Shown: positions 47,131-60,590, numbered from the stretch's first letter. The stretch: 64,000 nt of DNA from Hirudinaria manillensis (GCA_034509925.1 CM067528.1:5283501-5347500); one strand, 5' to 3'. Numbers and translations are program-made. Notes: generated from the letters alone by a model not told the origin.

Positions 47131-48343
47131 TTAATAAGTGATACAGGTGTGAGTCATAATTATTTCTTCATTTTTAAGGTATGCTTTCAGAGAGGGACCC
47201 ATGAGAACCTTTAATTCGTGTCTCCTGTCGTCTGATTGAGCAAAATCATCTGCTCCTATTCCACATCCTCCTTTAGCAGAATCAATACAAGGGTAACCAG
47301 GATGAGTCATTATTTCACACACGACTGTAGAACTGCTGGTTCTTTTGTATGCATCCGTTAATAATGTCCTAATTCTATCCTCTGACATGTTACAACTCAT
47401 GGTTGTTAAACCTATGAATTTATCTGAAAACCTAAAATTATTGATATTATGAGATAATTATAATTATATCAATTCAAAAGTCATACCTGAGACTATTAAA
47501 TGTAAATATCTTCTTGGCTTCAATGCTGTAACTTACAATTGCCTTCAGATAGGCTAGTTTATTAATGTCAGCTACCCAGCTACATTTTTCCAAATTTTCT
47601 GTTGGTAACCTGGTTTCTTTGATGTTGTAGTCATTCATCACTTTGCAAAATACATCGCGAATAACTGCACAAAAAAAAATTCTTGAATGTTGAAACTGTT
47701 TATGACGAACTCTAAATAATGATTGTACTCGGGAATACATGGACATGTTGATGACCATCTACATAATATGGAAGTTGCCCCTCGTTTAACGCTTGAAATC
47801 TTGTTATCTGTGATTCAATTTCCAAATAAATCTGAAAATATATATGTATATTAACCAGTGAAAAGGTTGGAAAAACATTAAACCTACATCATTTTCATTC
47901 ACTTGTTCTTTCTGAATTGCCTCAAGCAATGCATATCTGTTGAGGAAATATCCATCTTCTGATAACAAACTGGAATGGCATCTAACCTCTGTAGTTGGAA
48001 TTCCTTCCGTTAAGTTTAGATGGAGACCTTGATAGCAAATGTGATTGATTTGATTTATTGTTTTCTTGGTATCATCAATATAATACAAATAATAATGTCA
48101 CTAAACATCAATATTCAATTAACTTTGCAAATTGTATTTACCTATGGGAATCTTGAATTTGTTACTCAATTCACAAGCATGGCTTGCTGCTGATCCATTC
48201 ACAAGCAAGGAAGCTCTAGTGATCGTCCCACTCTTGTAGCAATCCAAAATACCTATGTTTCTTTCTGTGCAATATCCGAAGTCATCGGCTGTGACTATGA
48301 GCACTTTATTGTTTGATATTCTTGGACTATCGCCAGAACTCAT
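47131..48343 (-). CDS. YDJC: YdjC-type carbohydrate deacetylase (YDJC homologue)
   Basis: Metal-dependent deacetylase family acting on N-acetylated oligosaccharides; the animal substrate is uncertain. Exons: 48343-48142, 48027-47888, 47831-47729, 47664-47487, 47431-47131 (TAA), in phase, 307 residues, the normal size. Signature motifs are present: VLIVTADDFG near the N-terminus (metal-binding Asp), GLHLNLTEG, DGHQHVHVFP (metal-binding His) and EIMTHPGYP near the C-terminus. Nothing indicates a signal peptide, so cytosolic. It is transcribed in the same direction as NELF-E, which lies 1.4 kb upstream, with repeat copies between them. The 5' leader abuts a dispersed repeat 14 bp before the ATG. 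Confidence 0.95.
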
Positions 48344-48356
48344 AATAATTGCCGAC

Positions 48357-48444
48357 GTAAATGTGCTTTTGGATATATATCTATGAATATTATTCTTGAG
48401 AACGGATTAAAAGTCAACTTCGAAAGAAATATCTTGACAAAAAA
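48357..48444. repeat. dispersed repeat body, copy 2
   Basis: Starts GTAAATGTGCTTTTGG and ends CTTGACAAAAAA; matches 14719-14804 along its length. It begins 14 bp upstream of the YdjC start codon (that gene is on the minus strand), so the repeat lies in its leader or core promoter. Confidence 0.6.
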
Positions 48445-48904
48445 GAATCCCTTGATATTTATGTTGTGCAAAGAAACTTACCTAAGCTTATCACTATTTA
48501 TGGCTAAGGGCACCACTATCACAACTGGCCTCTGATTTATACAAATAAGCAGAATGTTCATCATTTTTGCCGATATTATAGAGATTTTGTCTTATTTAGG
48601 TAACTAAATCACAATTATATGGTGATCTACATTGTAATGACTATTAAATATGTAAATATATATAATAAATATATAAACTGGAGGTAGTTGGGTTTGGGTT
48701 CCCACTCGTCAAAGTGAAATAGGTGTAAGATGAATGCAACCGGGAGTAATTTGGAGCGTAGATTACACAGGAGAACAATAACATTTAGTATAAGATAGAT
48801 TTGAAAAGTACTAGAACAAAAGTACACTGAGAGACATTCAATATAACAGGAAGACCTAATTTATAGATAAAGCTTGGATTGAAGATGTATTTCGCAACTT
48901 TTAC

Positions 48905-49075
48905 CCAGCTATCACTCCCCGGAGGAGTCCGCCCAGGACCCGTGCGGGCATATGTGCGGATACCGCATAGGTTTTGTCCCGGGGGACGCTAGGACCCATG
49001 CGGTTTTCCCAGCCTTCAGTCGCGGGTTGCCGAGCATAATCCCAACCATTACACATGGGCTATGCAGCCATATTC
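48905..49075 (-). repeat. GC-rich island with a tRNA-like fold
   Basis: A GC-rich block in AT-rich surroundings. On the minus strand, 49060-48994 folds like a shortened tRNA: acceptor GCCCATG pairs with CATGGGT, the D-stem TAAT pairs with ATTA around GGTTGGG, and a partial anticodon stem follows. The T-arm is collapsed (67 nt in total), so it is not a working tRNA. The D-arm resembles that of the segment at 14654-14718. A tRNA-derived SINE head is likely. Confidence 0.45.
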
Positions 49076-49690
49076 CACTATAGTATTTTATTTTTTTTAA
49101 AGGGTAAATGAGTGTAAGCATTTATTTTAAAAATTAAACCTGCCTAGGCCAAGCAGAAAAAATCTGGCCCTTTCTGTGTCATGGGGTAAGGTCAAAGACT
49201 TTGCTCCGAACACGTAAATTAAACAAATACCGTTCCCCTCAGTATCGTTGATGTTTGTCGATGTCACTTGCTCTCAGCAATATCAATATAGAGGGTTCAT
49301 GAGTTCTTTCTTACCCTGTCAAACTATATAATCCACTTCCAACTCTGCCATTACCTCTCTCAAAAAATCCCCATATCTCTTTTAGCCTTCAGTCCTATAA
49401 ATCTATAATTTAAATATTGTAATTACTCAAAGGCTTGAAATAATACTTTCCACATCTCAGATAACACTATCATTGAAAATGTTCTTGAAGGAAATAATTC
49501 TGCGAGCTGATTAAGTACATAGTTCAAGAACCTTTTGTACCACTTTTTAAATGGAAAGATGATCTACATAAGGTAACTTTTTTGAACAAAGTTGTTACAA
49601 TAATACATTAGTTAATTATAGATTATCATAACAACATAAAAATGCAATGTTTATTATTTTCAAGTAATTCATAAATCATTATTCATCACA
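49076..49690. other. intergenic, no gene seen
   Basis: AT-rich spacer between the GC-rich repeat and the 3' end of NELF-E. Confidence 0.5.
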
Positions 49691-49696
49691 TTTATT
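49691..49696 (-). terminator. poly(A) signal of NELF-E
   Basis: TTTATT on the plus strand is AATAAA on the minus strand, 20 bp after the NELF-E stop codon (49718-49716). Confidence 0.6.
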
Positions 49697-49715
49697 ACAC
49701 AAATTTTCATATTTA

Positions 49716-51641
49716 TCAGTCAGAACCAAATAGGTCATCATCATAAGTGACAAGGTTTCTTCTGTCTTTGTGTGTTCCTCTCTGTGAACTACTTGCAGCT
49801 GAAAGATGTTTGCAAAACAGTTTGAGTTCCGTCACTTTTACAACATTCCAATAAATCAATAATTTAAACCAAAAGTTAACATTCATTTAAATTTAATTTA
49901 ATAATAAATAAATAAATGAATAAATAATTAGGCTTTATTTTATTACAGGAACATATTTTATCCTAAAGTGAATCGTGTCAACAAAGATTCTCTTAAAATG
50001 GTCATACCGATTGAAGACCAATTAGAATTAGCATTGGCATCGCCAGAATTTGATGCATTCATTGAATCCATGCTTGGTTGCTTCCTGGCAAAGGAGATTC
50101 TCAGCATGACATTTTCAACCGTGGTGCCATTAATCTGGAAGATATTAGAATAAACATTACAACCATTGAAACATGTATCATCATTTAAAGTTATCCTTAG
50201 AAATTCAAATCATATTAAACATTTGAACTTCACCTTTTTAATGGCTTCGTCTGCCGACTCGTAACTCGCGTAAGTCACGAAAGCACAACTAAAAATGCAT
50301 TTTAACAAATTATGACCACAAATCCACAAATTCAAATCAGTTTAAATACTTTTTCTCAGCTTCAAATGCAACGTTGCAGATGTTCCCGAAGTTTCTGAAC
50401 GTGTTTTGGACGACGGATTCCGTCAAACCGTGACCGTGCACGTACAAAGTGCGTCCGGTCTTCGGCACTCCGGGTCTCTCCAGCGATTGTCTTTCTCTCG
50501 GTTCTAAAACATCATTGGATCTCAAAAGTGAGATGCTCGACAAGATTTTTCAAAATTCCACATCTGAGTCACCATTATTTCTGGATGTTGATGATAATGT
50601 TGACAATGATGGAGTTTCAAAATCAAACTTCTGATGGGAGTCAATGGAACTTTTAGGTTGCTAAAAAATAAAACAATGTTCCTAAATTGCTATGACATCA
50701 TGCTAAGACAGTTGAAAGATTCTGAAAGTGTTTTGACAAATTTTCACACTTTGATTCAATACTTTCAATTTGCAACTCACATCATGAGGTTCATTTTCAG
50801 AAAAAGGATGGAATGTGACGGATGTCTTTGCCTCTGAATCCTGAACAAACGCATCGACTGATTTATTTCTTTTATATTTTAATGACATGTAGAATAGGAA
50901 TAAAATTAGAGGCAGTTACATAAACACAAAAAAACAATTATTCATAGAGTAATATAGATATTAAAAAAAAATTTTGATTTAATTACCCTTCTTCTTTTGG
51001 TCCTCTTGAATGTTTTGTCTTTGCTCGCAAGTGCCTCTTTCATTGCCTAAATTACAAGCACAAAGTAGTCGGATCTAAAGATACCTATAAATCCACTTAC
51101 AGCCAATTTCTTCAACTTTTTTGTTTGTTCATCTGCTGGACATACCTCTGTTGCTATAAATTTGATATGCAAATGCTTCTTTAATACTAAACTTTAGACC
51201 TTTTGAAGCATGGCATCAACATGATCAAAAACTCAAAAACTTAAAATGAAAATGTAAATGAAATGTCCACAAATTGAATAATTTTGAGGAACATAAGGCA
51301 ATACTTGAAGACTTACTTTCATTTTATGATGACAAGTGTTATTAAAATTATAAAACCAGTATCATTGCAAAAACTCATCTAACATAATTGTGGGGCTTCT
51401 GCAATGCTTTCTTGTTTCTCCAATTTAGGGACCTTGGCTGCTGCTATTGCTTTTCTCTATCACAAAATAAATAGACGCAACTAAGCCGTGATAGAGGTGG
51501 GATTGTACTTTTCGTCAATTTGTCTTATCATAGTATTCATTATAATTAATATATCTTCACCTTCTTCTTTAATTTAGCCAACTTTTTTTGGAAATTTTCC
51601 TCTTCTTCCGTTAGTTTTGATGGGAATGTGACTCCAACCAT
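49716..51641 (-). CDS. NELFE: negative elongation factor E (NELF-E), RRM protein
   Basis: RNA-binding subunit of NELF, which holds RNA polymerase II at promoter-proximal pause sites. N-terminal exons: 51641-51561 (TFPSKLTEEEENFQKKLAKL, the conserved N-terminus), 51456-51433, 51145-51101, 51046-50987, then a less certain exon near 50880-50780. RRM exons: one ending at 50347 (RTLYVHGHGL as RNP2, NTFRNFGNI), 50288-50234 (CAFVTYASYESADEAIKK as RNP1), 50134-50008 (INGTTVENVMLRISFARKQP) and 49798-49716 (TGA), with the family's acidic C-terminus (LVTYDDDLF). The Arg-Asp repeat of vertebrate NELF-E is absent. Between the N-terminal exons and the RRM, the straightforward reading meets an in-frame TGA at 50552-50550. 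A 69-nt intron would avoid it. The middle of the model is therefore provisional. Confidence 0.88.
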
Positions 51642-53397
51642 TTCAGTAATTTATTTTATATCAGGTCTCCAATAAATAATTGGGGTTAAATTTCCACAAC
51701 TTGATCTCTACCACTTACCGCGGAAAGTTCTTCAAAATGTTTATTTGCTTTACGGCGAAAAAACCTTAACGCCGCAATGTTTTTAAGCGATCTATGCGCT
51801 TTACAATTGTAAACAATTAAAAGTAATGCTTAATTATAAAAGTAACATATTCTGAAAGTAAAGGTTACATGTCATTAATATATTATTGTCTTTATTATGT
51901 CTTATTTAATCTTGTCATAATTTCTAAAATAAGAGCTACCAGAAATGTGGCACCAAGTGATTTTGCAAATCCATTCATGTCATATATTAACGCTAATGGT
52001 TAATTTGTTTTAGCCTGATTTAAATGTTTAAATTTGGTATGATATTTTAAGAATTATGAATAAATGCCTGATATCTCTCAAAACGCACAAACATTTGCTG
52101 AATTTATTGAGGATGCATTTGAGTGTATTCTTTGGACCTTAAGTATAAGAAAACACTCAATTTTCACATCCTATATTTCTTTGTTTGAATAATTTTGTAG
52201 CAATGTTGCTTTATTTTTTGCTCTAAGAAATAAAAAAAATCTTATTGACCTTATGTTTTGCACAAAAAAAAATATTATGCTGGTTATTTTCCCGAAAGAA
52301 AAGCGAGATGGGTCATAACCCCAGAGCCAAAGATCTTATTATTTATCGCAAAATGTGATAACAGTGTCTGACTAACTGATAGGCTTTCCAAGTGATAAAT
52401 TGTACCGTTCCACAATATGACATAACTTTGGATTCCAACATATATTCGATATATCAATATTCGGAAGCATGATTTAAAGCAAATTGTATTGAAATGTCGG
52501 CAGTGCTCATACATTTCTCCCTTCTTTGATCATTCAGATCGGGGCATCGTTCATAAGCAAAGCAAAGAAATCACGTGATCCTATGATGCTATCTTATGAA
52601 TTATTCATGAGTATATCAAACTACCAATTGAGTGTTTTTTGCAGTTCCCCTAATCGAAACGACATTGTGATTCCCTACCACCAATCATTATTAATTAATA
52701 TCATGGTTTGTAGATAATCGGTGCTTAAACGCATGTACATTCATAACGACAATAAAATGAGTACAGTGGTTATTAGTAACACAAAAAACCTCAATAATTC
52801 CAGAAATTCATTCTGTCTCGAATGAGAAGAGAAACAAATGATTAACAAGCACCTTATGATTTTGAGAGCCTCGAGGGAGCGCTATACGAATGCATCTGTT
52901 ATCTCGCTATAATAGCTCTGGAAGTCATGATTGTGATGCTTCGAGATCATACATTTGGCCTCATCATCAACCTTTTAGCAAGAAGAAGAAAAAAAATGTA
53001 AAAATTCACTCCACAGAAATCTCTTTTTAATTAAAAACTTCTTTGAATTGCTCAGAAGATTAAACTCCTTCGTGCTTTCACAACAGACAAATCAAACTGA
53101 TGATTATGACGACGACGACGACGACGATGACGAAGTTGGTGATGCTGAAGTTCTTTGGATTAATGCTGCACGACTATAATATGGAAATAATGAATTCTGT
53201 GACAAAAACTGTTGCTGAAAAAGTCGTTTGGTTTGAAAATGAAAATCATAGGAATGCCGGGAAAATTCAATTTTGAATCAGAGACTGCGCAACATAAAGG
53301 CAGCTTTTCTTGTTACTCACGAAACGTTAACAGGTAAAACCACGATTTAAGGGGTAGAGGGGAATTTAGAATTAAAAAATTGCTCTTAAGTTGTTAT
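51642..53397. other. intergenic, no gene seen
   Basis: AT-rich sequence upstream of NELF-E. A (GAC)n run lies at 53107-53126. No coding frame of interest. Confidence 0.5.
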
Positions 53398-53747
53398 CTT
53401 AAATAATCAAAAGTTAATTTAAATAATTAAATGTTAATTTAAATAATTAAATGTTAATTTAAATAATTAAATGTTAATTTAAATAATTAAATGTTAATTT
53501 GAATAATTAAATGTTAATTTAAATAATTAAATGTTAATTTAAATAATTAAATGTTAATTTAAATAATTAAATGTTAATTTAAATAATTAAATGTTAATTT
53601 AAATAATTAAATGTTAATTTAAATAATTAAATGTTAATCTAAATAATTAAATGTTAATTTAAATAATTAAATGTTAATTTAAATAATTAAATGTTAATTT
53701 AACTAATTAAATGTTAATTTAAATAATTAAATGTTAACTTAAACATC
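53398..53747. repeat. 20-bp AT-rich minisatellite, about 17 copies
   Basis: The unit AAATAATTAAATGTTAATTT is repeated in strict 20-bp register for about 350 bp with only scattered substitutions (for example at 53502, 53639 and 53703). Every unit holds the near-palindrome TAATTA and a TTAATT. The low divergence implies recent expansion or homogenisation. Confidence 0.95.
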
Positions 53748-56700
53748 ACAACATGTGTTGATGACGCGTCCATCTTCGCCTCATGAGTTGCGAAACATTT
53801 AATTGACCAAGCACATGTTCGAACAGTTTCGGTCTTCATTTTGCTTCCTCGAGAAAAAAAAATGTTTTAATTTTAATTATCACGAAGAATTATATGGCCA
53901 TTATTATTGTTATTATTATTTTAATTTATAAATATATTTTATATTTAAAAGTTGTACTTGATTTAGGGTAAACTTTAATAATTATGACAGAAATTTTGAT
54001 GATATTAGCTGTGGACAATATTTGGCTGCGAGAAGAAGAATCGAGATAATAATTTGATAATTTATTAGTTAAGTGATTAAGTTATTAATCGTTAAGGGTT
54101 TAAGTTGGAGAAGGTCTTTGCAGTGGTGAGAAAAAATCATCACAAAGTGACACAAGACAAGTTCTAAATGAGTGTGGATAGAATGAATTTAAAAGGTGAT
54201 TTTGACTTTAATCTCAGGAGGTAAGAAGGATGCAAGTTCTTGATGGCAATAGGCCGTTAATTTACGAAAGTTTTCTCGCGTAACAAAACAAACGATCCAG
54301 TTTAGCCCGAAGCGCACGGAAAATATATTTCCACGGAGATGGGGCAAAGGATCCGACACCCCGGTTACAAAAAGGAATGTGTCTGCACTAGCGGATTTAG
54401 ATGGTGGGAGGTGTTTTAGATTCCAAAGGTCCCTTTGGAAAGCAGAATGGAAGGACGGATGAACATCATAACGGATTAGCTCAAAATTCTGGAGTGGCTG
54501 AGGTATGCTTGGACGTAGCTGAGACTCATTTCGTCAAAGATCTGAAATGACGAGGATATAAGAGATCGGATATTAGCACTGAATTTTAATTTGGATGCTG
54601 AAGGAGAAATGTACGGTAAAAATGAAATGACTTTATCTGAACATTGAACAAACAAGGCAAGAGATATAGAAATTAATCAACCTTCTGCTGGATTGATGGC
54701 TTCACATTCATCAAGTGCTCCTGAAGTTGACGGATCGCCTCGGAACAAACGACCGAGGCTTTCAAACGAATTCCAATGCAACCAATGATTCGACCGTAAA
54801 CAATATCGGTGTGAAATTGAATTAAATGCGTGAAAAAAAGAAATGCTACTCTAAAATAAAATGAAATTCTAAAATATATTATTAATATTCTGAGTTTATA
54901 ATAATAATTATAAATAACGTTGTCGTCGATATTCTCGAAATGTCAATCAGAATCATTTTGAGTCAATAATTGGCACAGTTCTGAAGTTGGAGTGGATGAG
55001 TGGAATACTTTCGGTGCCTTTCCGAGCAAAACTGGAGACGCATATGTAGCGGGCTGATAAGAACAGAGTCCGGATCATTATCAGCACTTCACATGCCTCC
55101 ATCTTCTACTCGAATAGATTTATTTGGTTCTTTGTTCTTCAGCTGAAATTGATTGGAAGAGTTTTTTTTTATTATTTCTTTATTAAAGAACTACATTTTA
55201 TAGATGCGGTCTTACATTACGTTGCCATGGTGTCGCCAACTTCCAAACTTCAAGAGCTGGAAGAGTTAAACAGCCAGGCCATGAATTAAGGATTCTATTA
55301 AAAAAGCTAACTTAACATTTACCATAAATCGTTGCAGTAAATTAATTAACTGTGAATTTATCTCGATCGAATTCCCAAGTGAATTTCTCTTACTCTGGTC
55401 AGGAGAAGTCGAGTATAAAAATTGCTGATGCAAAACAACTTTTGATCAAGGAACATCAACAAGGAATTCAAGAACGAACGAACGAACAACTTTTACAAGT
55501 TTCAAGGTGAAGTTGTTGACACGAGAATCTCGCGGGATGCGAGACGTGCACAGGTTCTCGTAGAATTAAAGTCGACCGAGTTGCATCAACGAATCTGTTG
55601 TTGTTGTTGTTGTTGTTGTTCTGTTCTGTTCTGTCAAGTACATTTCTGTTGTTGTTGTTGTTGATGATGATGCTAGTACTATCGTTGTTGTCGTGACGTG
55701 TAACAAGTGCAAAGGTTGCAACGTGGTTGTTGGAAGAATTAAAAAAGAGTGGAGAATGATTGATTGTCCTGCGATGAAGAAAAGTCGGGAAATTAACTCA
55801 GGGATGAGAACGTACTCACGAAGGAATTTCGAGGCGGAAAATCTGATCTTTCTGAAATAATTCAGCGTTTCTGAATTATTTCTAAAACTGATCGCTCGAA
55901 ACAAAATTCCGAGAAAAAGTCTGAAAATTTCCTTCGACTGATGAATCTGAGTGGATTATTTTGAAGTTTATTTTATTTGGATTTTTGTTTGATCAATTCA
56001 AATCAGTTATAAAATGAAATAGGATTTCAGCGCAATTTTAAACACAGAGAAACCCATGCACATCCCTGAACGACCATTTGTATCGCGCGTCTCCATGGTA
56101 ACGATCAACTCGTAGTGGTCTTCGAAATGCCTAACATTAAAGTCTCTGCGATTAGTTTAGCAATTATTTGAATGAGTTGCAATAAAATGTAGGCTAAGAT
56201 AAATGCTTCGTTTTAAGAATGGCATGAATTGAATAAAACCCATTTCTTGTTAAATAAATAATTTATTTATTTATTACTTAATTAATTACTTAATTACTCG
56301 AGTAATTAAATCTCCCAATCGTTTGCCAATTATGAGCGATAATTGTAAACATTTTTTATCATTTTGGAGGCAAGAAAATCCAGCGTGCGTTTTTCAGAAT
56401 GGGATGAGAAGCAATAAACCAGGTGGCTTTGCGTCGGTCTATTTCCACTATTTCTGTCGCTCGCATTATGATGACTGTCCTGACTGGTTATATACAACTA
56501 AAGCGTTATTAAAAAGGTGACGTAGGATCCCATCAAATGCTGTTTATGTCGGTCCCTTGGTGGATGTTTTCGACACAAAGTACAATGAGAGCGGACTGTG
56601 GGTTATGGGTGGACACGCCGACCGGCATGGAAGTTGCAATCAAACGCAACATAAATCGAAGCAGCGCGGTAGGCTGACTTCAAAATGAACTCCTTTCGGT

Positions 56701-57305
56701 CAACGAAGCGGAAAATTTAATGTTCACTCCTCGCCAGTCTGCATCAAGAAGATGTCGCCTGCAATTCCCGAGCAGAGAAGAACAGCGGTCATCTTTCTGG
56801 GGAAATAATTGTCTGCGATGTCCTTAATTTAATGCATCCGAACGACAAAACAGTCCAGCGCCGTCTCCATCAGTGGACCATCCATCCGGACGACTGTGTC
56901 ACTTTCCACCTCCGTTGCATTGTGGAAGATTTAAAACGCCATTTGAAATGCTTTATTCCACAACTCCACAGAAACAAATAGTGCTTTCCAGATTTATAGA
57001 CATCGTCTCAATGCTTAACGCGTCGATCGTACAACCGGTATCATGAAATCGCCGCTGCCACTACACAGTTGTCGTTGACATCGTCATCGTCATCATCGTC
57101 GTCGTCGTCATCACAACAGCATCATCAGCATCTTCACAACATCGGCAACAGCACCATCATCGCTATTAATTTTTTTAAAATTATATTTTGTTTTTTAATA
57201 CTACAGTAGCAGTAGTAATATTATTATTGTCAGCACGTTAGGTTCCGTGAAATGGGGAGCATAGCAAGCGAGCTTCCTCGGACTATTTGTGGTGACAATT
57301 GAGTC
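53748..57305. other. intergenic, no gene seen
   Basis: No supported gene. Contains (GTT)n at 55596-55620 and 55647-55662 and (CAT/CGT)n near 57076-57110. Frames at 55566-55904 (-) and 56323-56520 (+) show no family features. The right end is the 3' flank of the protocadherin gene. Confidence 0.5.
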
Positions 57306-57965
57306 TCAAATGATCTCTGATTCTTCGACCCTTTTGAGGGCAGAAAGTCTGAAGGGACGCATTTTGTGCCTTTCAAAGTTCATGAAAACATTTCTCTCTT
57401 CTTTTGCAGGGCGCTTGTTTTGAAAACTGGAATGGTTCAATTGTCTGAGAACGTGAGGTGGCAGCTGAGCCGGTGGTGGTGGAGTTAGTTGCTCGATGTC
57501 AAAGTTTCTTCTCTGTTGCTTCCCATGTTGTTGTGCTTGTTGTTTCTCACAAGCAAAGTCCACTTTTAAGTCCTGAGGAGCGCCGCGTTTGGTTATCACG
57601 TCAGAATTCGATGTCAGACGATGTTGATCGATGCTCGACTGGCGGAGATTACTTTCTTTGCTGCCAGTTTTCGTAGAGATTTGGGAAGGAGAAGATTCGA
57701 AAGTCATGGATTGTGGAAGAAGTTTTCGTCTCCAATTGGCTTGGAAAAATCCGGCCCCTCCAGACTGTTCAGCGGATCCGAGGGAAAAATATGACATGGA
57801 GTCGTATTTCTTCGCCGTCGAGTGAATCCTGGTGGCCACTTTCACGTCGTTTTCGTTCCAAGTCCCGGAAGACTTTCTTTTGCAGACTGAAGAGAAACTC
57901 GTGTCGGCTGCATTCTCAGAAGTTTCCAGAAGTTTGGAAGAAAACGAACTTTGATCCAGGTTCAA
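57306..57965 (-). CDS. probable C-terminal cytoplasmic exon of the protocadherin
   Basis: An open frame of 219 codons ending in TGA begins exactly at a splice acceptor (TTCCAG then TTGAAC, 57965) in phase 0. The large protocadherin exon on the same strand ends in phase 0 at 61751, so the two join in frame. The protein is hydrophilic, Ser/Gln-rich, with a polyproline stretch (LTPPPPAQLPP), no membrane segment, and the end RVEESEII. This suits a cadherin tail, though no known tail motif is recognised. Further exons may lie in between. It could instead belong to a separate gene. Confidence 0.5.
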   Translation of the reverse strand: MNLDQSSFSSKLLETSENAADTSFSSVCKRKSSGTWNENDVKVATRIHSTAKKYDSMSYFSLGSAEQSGGAGFFQANWRRKLLPQSMTFESSPSQISTKTGSKESNLRQSSIDQHRLTSNSDVITKRGAPQDLKVDFACEKQQAQQHGKQQRRNFDIEQLTPPPPAQLPPHVLRQLNHSSFQNKRPAKEERNVFMNFERHKMRPFRLSALKRVEESEII

Positions 57966-59366
57966 CTGGAATGACAGATTATTAACTCTATTTTTAGAAA
58001 ATTAAAAATCAAACAAAATATTAATTTCAATTAATCAAAATAAGATTAATTGCTGATCGCGCAACGCGATATTTTCATGTCTCGGAACAGATTGAAGAAC
58101 TGGCAGAGGCTCCGCCATTAAACATCGGATTTGACGCATTTTCACAACATTTGAGAGCATGAATATGAATGCGATACGCATGAAAAGAGGGTAGGGGGTG
58201 TTGTTCCCATCGTGAAGAAATATGCGACTTTCATCCATGAGAAGAGCCAAATATTCGGACGGACTCGTGTAACACGGCTTCTGTCCATTTTATTGCGACC
58301 AATAAAATCCTCTCATGGTCATAAAGTTCAGAACGTCTGCGCCACTCCAGCCCGTCCACCTCTAAGCAAAACGTTGAATCGTTCGATGCACCGCGAAATC
58401 TTGGAACTTCATTGCGTTTGAAGAAAGCAGATTTATGTTTTAAAACTGATTAAAAAACCTGATCAGAATCTGCACTTTGGAATGCCAAGCAGAGAGGGGA
58501 GCGCAGAGACTACGAGCAATGAATTGGAGAATCAATTGGAAGGTTTTGATCGAAACAAAGAGGATCTCCTGGAAGATTTTTATCTTCTTCAGGGAAGCAT
58601 CGCGAGCGGTTCCGAAGAACATCATTCAAAGCGGCCCATCCACTTTCTATTTCCAGCAGAACATCGCTTTTAATTTGTAAACTCCCGCTTTAATTCAAGC
58701 GGGATTTGCAAGGAAACATCTCCAGGTATCAAGTGGATTTTTTCTTTTTTTTTGAAAAATTCTCTCAAAATTAGGCGACAAAAAGCCTCCGTTGTCAGCA
58801 AATTTTCAACAACGCCGACAATCTCCAACCGTTCCCGTTCATATTCGTAGCATGGACACAACAAATGCTAACAACTCAATCACGCTGGTAATTATGACGA
58901 TAAGTCTGATAATTATGACGACAATTTTGATTAAAATCATCGGCGTAGAAGCTAAAAATAAATCATTTTCTGTCAATTTTCAATTCAATTGCTTTCCTGA
59001 ACGTCAGAAATTTCATTTTAAAATTAATAAAATACCCTTTTCATGACCATCAACTAGCGTCATCATCATCATATCCGTAATCAGTATCACCACCATCACC
59101 ATCATCATCGCCGTAATCAGTACCAACGTCGTCGTCGTCATCACCATCATCATCAACGATGATGGAAGACATGTTTGTCGAGGTGAGCATTTTTTCTTTT
59201 TTGTTGCGTGGCATGGATTTGTCGTCATGTGATGCAATTTCGTGCTTCTTTGAAGAAATATTTTCAACGCACGAACCCCATGTAAAGCAAAAAGACCCGG
59301 ATGACCTGAACGACCCGAGCCTTAGTCAAGGTCGTTGATGGTGACAGAACGCAAAGCTGCTGATAC

Positions 59367-59615
<249 letters not shown>

Positions 59616-60590
59616 GATACTCAGCAAAACAAGAGCAGCAATAATCTCTCTCCTTATCAAGATGGACATCAGATGCATTCTCGAAAGGAATTGTGGAGTC
59701 GATCAAAAGCATGGAAAATTCTTGCTTCTTCAACGTTGTTGTTGCAGGAATGAAACTTTCTCTCCATTATCGACCACGTAGCTATGCATGGAAATAATGA
59801 TAGACTGAATGGGAGAAAATAAAAAATTTCCATCCGATTCCATGACGTCATCTTTCAGCATCACCGCCAAAGATGGCGGGACTTCTTAATTTGAATTTTT
59901 TCCTTCTCTCGTGTCATTTCCGGTGACTGGAAAGATTCCACACGGAAGTGAATTGTGGTCGACAGAAGATGGAAAAGAGCATGGAGAAAGCAATCTATCA
60001 TCGGATGAGGTTGTAATCATGCCTTATTTACAGGCAGTAAAAGAAAATCTTACGTGATGTAATGTGCTAATCTCGGACCGCCATTGTAAAATATTCCTCG
60101 GCTAGCAAACCTCTGAAAAAATTTTAAGCGCTCGATCGAAGCCAATCGACTTGTGGATCGTCTGCGACGAGAATAAATTATAATAAATTATGATAAATTA
60201 GAATAAATTGAATTACCCCGATGATGATTCTAAGCCGAGAGATGCGCTGAAAGTTCGGAATAATCATCTCATTTACATGGCGATTGTAAGGCTCGTGGAA
60301 AATGATTTTCACTTCCTTTCCAGAATTGCAGGCGGAATTGCATCCCGTGGTAATCATACGATCATAAATTTTAATTACCAAACACCAGCGTTTCAATTTT
60401 TTCAGACATTTGTTTTCCGCATTCCTCTCAGAGTTTTTCTCTCGACAAATGCGCCTTTTTTCGATGCAAAACAACTCGGCAATAATGCGATGAAATAAAA
60501 GAAAATCAATACATCGATCCATCCGTCAATTAACCAATCAATTTCACGACCGGTTTGAAACCAAAATAAAGGTCTTCTCGTCTTCATGAA

